DNA from: Protostelium mycophagum
Taxonomy: Eukaryota; Evosea; Variosea; Protosteliida; Protosteliaceae
Length of the DNA: 24,860 bases
Assembly: GCA_002081555.1 (NCBI GenBank)
Contig: MZNV01002363.1
Coordinates: forward strand, 1-24,860
Direction of reading: 5' to 3'
Numbering within the stretch: the stretch's first letter is position 1; every line of letters starts with the position of its first letter. Of the stretch, positions 21,187-24,860 are shown in pieces. Under the pieces are notes generated by a model, which saw only the letters and a program-made list of their open reading frames with translations, was not told where the DNA came from and ran no database searches. A program made the position numbers and the translations under genes.

Positions 21187-21808
21187 TCAACTGTACTTTG
21201 TCAGAGGTGCTTTGATATCGGCTGTGATCTTCACCTCTTGGCTGAGCGTGGTGAGTGCTGTTGTGAGGTCTCTCTGCAACTCTGGGCGCATGGGGAGGGT
21301 CTGAAGAGTTCCGATGAATTGTTGGAATTTTTGTGAGACTCTATCGTAATTGGCTTGAGCACGAGCGATTCCAGCACCAGACTAGATCAACCAGTCAGGC
21401 GAAATGAAGATAAAAAGAATGGTGTCGTTGGAACTCACCGCTTGCTTAGCTTGCTGGTTCAACATTGAGATGTCATTGCTAATTTCCTGTGATCATCAGC
21501 ATATACTCCTGCAAGTAAGAAGATGTACCTGCATTCCTCCTGCGATCATTCTAATGAGGTCCTCTTCTCCAGGCATACCGCCATGTCCGCTAGGTCCAGC
21601 TTCTTCCTCTTCCTTAACATTCGAATAATGGAATCCAAATCTGGCAGCAACAAATCTACCCTCTTCAGGTCATAGAAATAATGGTGTGATGAAATCACCC
21701 TATCACTGTAACTCCAACTACGGCGATGACAACACCTTTACCAATGTATTGAAGTTTATCAACGAGAGTTGGGATATATTCCTCTACGACTTCTGATGAT
21801 CCACTCAT
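21187..21808 (-). CDS. Small one-span membrane protein, unknown function
   Basis: Four exons (21707-21808, 21529-21660, 21439-21486, 21187-21381) give 158 residues. One hydrophobic segment near the N-terminus (about 21-35, IGKGVVIAVVGVTGR) spans the first exon junction. It is followed by an acidic patch (VKEEEEAGPSG), a Gly/Met stretch (HGGMPGEED) and a C-terminal helical part (about residues 75-150) that looks like a coiled coil (IARAQANYDRVSQKFQQF). This suggests a tail-anchored or signal-anchored helical protein of an internal membrane. I do not recognise the family. The first acceptor was set at 21661 because it gives a continuous basic-hydrophobic segment; an acceptor two bases earlier gives another open frame that soon stops. 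It is divergent from the SRA gene with only 103 bp between the starts. Confidence 0.72.
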
Positions 21809-21911
21809 TTCTCTGATAAGATATGTTTCGATATGTGATCTTGTTTTTTTTCCTTCAGACCTTTTTTTTCAGAATCTGGAATTGCAGGCCACCATTTTCC
21901 CAACACGAACC
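21809..21911. promoter_or_regulatory. Compact bidirectional promoter region (103 bp)
   Basis: Only 103 bp separate the start codons of the minus-strand one-span protein and the plus-strand SRA protein, so the two likely share regulatory DNA. It includes T-rich runs and the segment GCCACCATTTTCCC just upstream of the SRA start. No TATA box is evident. Confidence 0.5.
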
Positions 21912-24032
21912 ATGCAAAACCCTCCTCCACTTACAGACGAGCCGTCAGATTCAGAGAACATGACGATCAGCTATGATTCTGATGATGATTTGCCGCTGGA
22001 TTATTGTTATGAGCAGGGCCTTTTGATTCCCTACCACATTGAAAGTCAGTAACGTTTTCAGTATTACACTGCTTTGGCACTCACATTTGTGAAGGTTCTC
22101 TTTATTCTACCGATGACATTCCCTTTGCACAGATTTTGAGAATGAGAGGACCCTCTGAATATGTCGTTCCCCTCTATGATGCGACGAGTGATGAGATAGT
22201 CCAGCCTACGGAAGAAATGGATGTATTGAGCACAGGTGTCATCCTAGAGAGTCTATTTTCTGATCCTACACCCATTCTTTCGATCACACAAGCTAGTACA
22301 CAAGCTAATGTGACTTCATCTGCTGATATGAGACGTCTCGAGATGAGAGAGAGAGAAAGAATAAAGAAGCAGAGGAAAGATGAAGAGACGAGAAAACTGA
22401 TCGACGAGGAAAACATCAAATTAGAAATGACCCCACAGATTCCACAAAATGTAGAGACGAGTTCTGAAAATCATGAAGAAGTGCCAATAGCTCCACCAGA
22501 TACCTTTCAGTGTGGAAGGATTTACCAAAATAGAATTGCACTTTCAGAGAGTGGGTAGGTCATCAAGTGATCACTTCACCAATCGAAAATAAAATTTATA
22601 AAATACAAAAAAACTGACTTGAACAGATTACATAGACCCGGTATGGCTGGAATTTGGAGTGGCAAAAAGAATGTTGGCGAGGATATGTTCCCATCGATTG
22701 TCTTATCTGGTGGTTACGAAGACGATGTAGATGAAGGCGAGACCATTGTTTACACGGGACAAGGGGGTCAAGATATGGAGGGGTGGGTTTCATTTCATTA
22801 AAACCTTCTTCGACTGGAAAATTCTGGGATGCCTGACAGTTTTATTCATTTGTGATGGTTTCATGTGAATGAGAGTTTACAGACGACAAGCGGAAGACCA
22901 ACAACTGAAGTCAGGAAATTTGGTCCTCTACAACGCGCAGGTCTGTCTGAAAATCTTCAATACTGTATATTTCGATCTTTACCGAAATAGGGTCGCCAGA
23001 CACCAGTCAGGGTGACGCGAGGCTATAAACTACCATCACCATTTGCCCCCCCAGTCGGTGTCCGCTATGACGGATTGTACATCATCGAAGTAAATTTTCC
23101 GAATTTTTTCACCATCTCTTAGAATTAACGCCTAAAACAATTAGACAAATTAAAAAAAAGAAAAAAAAAAGAAAAAAAAGATTTTTAAAAAAAGAAAAAA
23201 ATTAAATAAATAAATAAAAGATTGAATAATGTAGAGAGCTTGGCAGGAGAAGAGTGAGGGGGGTACTTCTCGTTTTCTTGTCTGGAGATTTTTGTTAAGA
23301 AGGATGAGAGGACAGCCACCGCTTCCCAAAAGAACCGATTTTACATCACGATCTGGTCAGTTGATTGCATCTCGTTGTAGATTGTATTGTAGATGGCTGA
23401 TTATTTCAGGTCCGCAAAAACGCAGTTGGAAGAATAAAAGAGAAAAGGTAGAGACAGAGGTGAAATTTCAATCAGATTTCGCGCTGTAATATTGATATGA
23501 GCAGCCTTGTCCAAACACACAACCCTCCGGAAATACTTCGGTTGTAGTAGAGGTAGATATCTCGTTGTAGATTGACATTTTCTGAAAGTGTCTTTCAGAA
23601 AAAGAGGAGGAGAAAGCGGAAATATGAGGGGCTAGCAATGCAGAAGGCGGAAGAATGTTTGTTCACCTGTGATCATTGCCAAACTAGGGTGGGTATTTCA
23701 CAGAAATTTCGTAGGAAACACAATCATGTCATTGATGCGTTGTAGATCGATGCAGATAGTTACCCACAACATCTCCAGTCACATATGAATGAAACAAGGA
23801 GAAATTTCACGGAAGAGGACATATCACTTTTTTACACACGATCACTTCTCGGGCAATGTACAAAGCGGTACGAATACTTCAATTTCCACAACGATAATTA
23901 CAACGGTGTAGATGGGCATTAGATGAATGGGAAGACAAGGCTGATGACGTCATACCTGACAGTCTTCTTGAAAATATTGTGCTGGCTCCATTCCCTTCTG
24001 TGGTGAAAAGTTCAAATCACAGAGTGTTTTGA
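21912..24032 (+). CDS. SRA (YDG) domain protein with C2H2 zinc finger
   Basis: Ten exons (21912-22044, 22095-22554, 22627-22782, 22883-22940, 22991-23089, 23235-23355, 23410-23459, 23599-23688, 23746-23867, 23912-24032) give 469 residues. An acidic N-terminus and a charged helix (about 130-160, MRERERIKKQRKDEE) precede an SRA domain at about 182-340. Diagnostic segments are SGLHRPGMAGI, SIVLSGGYEDDVDEGE, VYTGQGGQD, PVRVTRG, VRYDGLYIIE and FLVWRFLLRR. The GGYEDD and YTGQGG elements form the pocket that holds a flipped-out methylated cytosine in UHRF1 and plant SUVH proteins. After it come a basic patch KKRRRKRK (360-367, likely a nuclear signal) and a C2H2 finger (Cys383, Cys386, His398, His402). 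No RING, PHD, Tudor or SET domain is present. It probably binds modified DNA in the nucleus. The exon 7-8 junction (139-nt intron) is the least certain. Confidence 0.9.
23150..23218. repeat. A-rich low-complexity tract in an intron
   Basis: A purine run dominated by A with scattered G and T (AAAAAAGAAAAAA-type, then AAATAAATAAATAAA) fills much of the 145-nt intron between SRA exons 5 and 6. It is probably a slippage-prone simple repeat without coding content. Confidence 0.75.
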
Positions 24033-24074
24033 AAGTTTGCTGATTTCTGTAGATGCATCCACCAATTGTGGAAT

Positions 24075-24080
24075 AATAAA
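24075..24080 (+). terminator. Poly(A) signal AATAAA
   Basis: A canonical AATAAA about 43 bases after the SRA stop, just before the convergent stop of the next gene at 24114. Confidence 0.5.
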
Positions 24081-24113
24081 ATATATTTTGTTAATGATTA
24101 TTTCTTCAATAAT

Positions 24114-24860
24114 CTAGATGAGGCTCTTGCATACTTTATTAAAGAAAATGAGATTAGTGTCTATTCTCTGACGCTTTCCGTTGACACCAGTCCACTGCAC
24201 CTGCAGGGAGGCTACAAAGGTGACGGACTTGGCCTGAGGTGTCATTCCCGGAAGTTGTGCGAGGGCTACAGAGAAGGATGCCTGATATCCTGTGGTAGTC
24301 CGAGGTGCAAAAGTCACCGTCATACAGCCATTGCCAGTTGTGATGCATACGGATTTGGTGGTCACTTTGACGATGCTGGCGTCATTAGAGCTCAACTGCA
24401 CTCCGAATTTCCAACAGTGCCTCGATACGAGATCGACGGCGTCAGATATGACTATCTTTTGGGTGGTGAAGGTGACCGTTGTAGACATTGGGCACGAGTC
24501 ACCAGACCTGACTGTGACCACCACTGGGTAGGAGGAGGGGTTTGGTACTGCACAGTTGGACACCGAAGGCAGACAGACTCCGTTGAATTCTATGTTGGCT
24601 TTGAAATTTAGTCCAACGCATTGGGGAGCTGTAAACTGCACGGTCTGGACGCAGTTGCCTTTGGCGTCAGCGGTGCACTCTGAGATTCCTCCAACAGGGG
24701 TCGTGCGGGCGTCATCAGTAGTAGGTGCAGAAGACAGTTCAAGAAAGTACGGTGAGGCAGTTACAGTAGTAACTGTGACAGACCATGCTAACTGGGTTGG
24801 GTTGAACTTGACGCGTGTGAGTACTGACACCGACAGTAGGGTGTTGTTCATCACTTGGGT
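24114..24860 (-). CDS. 3' part of a Thr/Val-rich, probably extracellular protein (partial)
   Basis: A single open frame of 248 codons runs from the right edge of the window to a stop at 24114; the 5' part is missing. Composition is rich in Thr, Ser and Val with alternating hydrophobic residues (VTVTTVTASPYF, STTVTFTTQKIVI), suggesting beta-sandwich domains. About nine cysteines occur in pairs consistent with disulfides, and N-x-T sequons are present. No membrane helix lies near the C-terminus, so it looks secreted unless an anchor lies upstream. The last residues (FFNKVCKSLI) overlap a minus-strand AATAAA, so the true end could differ if an intron removes this tail. I do not recognise a family. 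Confidence 0.6.
   Translation of the reverse strand, partial: TQVMNNTLLSVSVLTRVKFNPTQLAWSVTVTTVTASPYFLELSSAPTTDDARTTPVGGISECTADAKGNCVQTVQFTAPQCVGLNFKANIEFNGVCLPSVSNCAVPNPSSYPVVVTVRSGDSCPMSTTVTFTTQKIVISDAVDLVSRHCWKFGVQLSSNDASIVKVTTKSVCITTGNGCMTVTFAPRTTTGYQASFSVALAQLPGMTPQAKSVTFVASLQVQWTGVNGKRQRIDTNLIFFNKVCKSLI

Noticed and set aside
24066-24611. 181-codon plus-strand ORF opposite the right-edge gene
   Set aside because: The minus-strand frame is longer, open to the window edge and has extracellular beta-domain composition; the plus frame is its shadow.

Overview
The window is nuclear DNA from a gene-dense, intron-rich eukaryote. Eight complete genes and one cut by the right edge can be resolved once introns are removed. 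I place about 76 introns, mostly 32-60 nt long, with GTRAGT-like donors and AG acceptors (often GTTGTAG). The standard genetic code applies. The gene content fits a free-living amoebozoan, most likely a protosteloid relative of Protostelium/Planoprotostelium: a receptor kinase with Pmp-like repeats, TKL/TK-type kinase motifs, and an SRA protein. The taxon is an inference from style, not a proven assignment.

Layout. 1-539: AT-rich DNA with a 77-bp tandem duplication. 540-1261 (-): small secreted six-cysteine protein. 1627-3138 (+): alpha/beta hydrolase. 3139-4635: intergenic DNA with an inverted repeat, a hairpin and a possible decayed coding remnant. 4636-6392 (+): secreted M28 zinc aminopeptidase. 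7457-9223 (-): four-span membrane protein with a cysteine-bearing loop and a long Ala/Pro tail. 9899-17967 (-): a 33-exon gene of about 2214 residues for a receptor-like kinase, with signal peptide, leucine-rich repeats, IPT/TIG-like domains, a long Pmp-like beta-helix ectodomain, one membrane helix and a tyrosine-kinase-like domain. 18294-21035 (+): FAM114/Noxp20-family protein. 21187-21808 (-): small one-span protein of unknown function. 21912-24032 (+): SRA (YDG) domain protein with a basic patch and a C2H2 zinc finger. 24114-24860 (-): 3' part of a Thr-rich, probably extracellular protein.

The genes do not form a pathway. Several (secreted cysteine protein, aminopeptidase, four-span protein, receptor kinase, Thr-rich protein) act at or outside the cell surface, as expected of a phagotrophic amoeba. 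The most notable items are the chimeric receptor kinase, whose exon boundaries track its repeat motifs, and the SRA/zinc-finger protein, which implies a reader of modified or otherwise flipped-out bases. All gene models were built by hand from frame continuity, splice signals and family motifs; none has transcript support.
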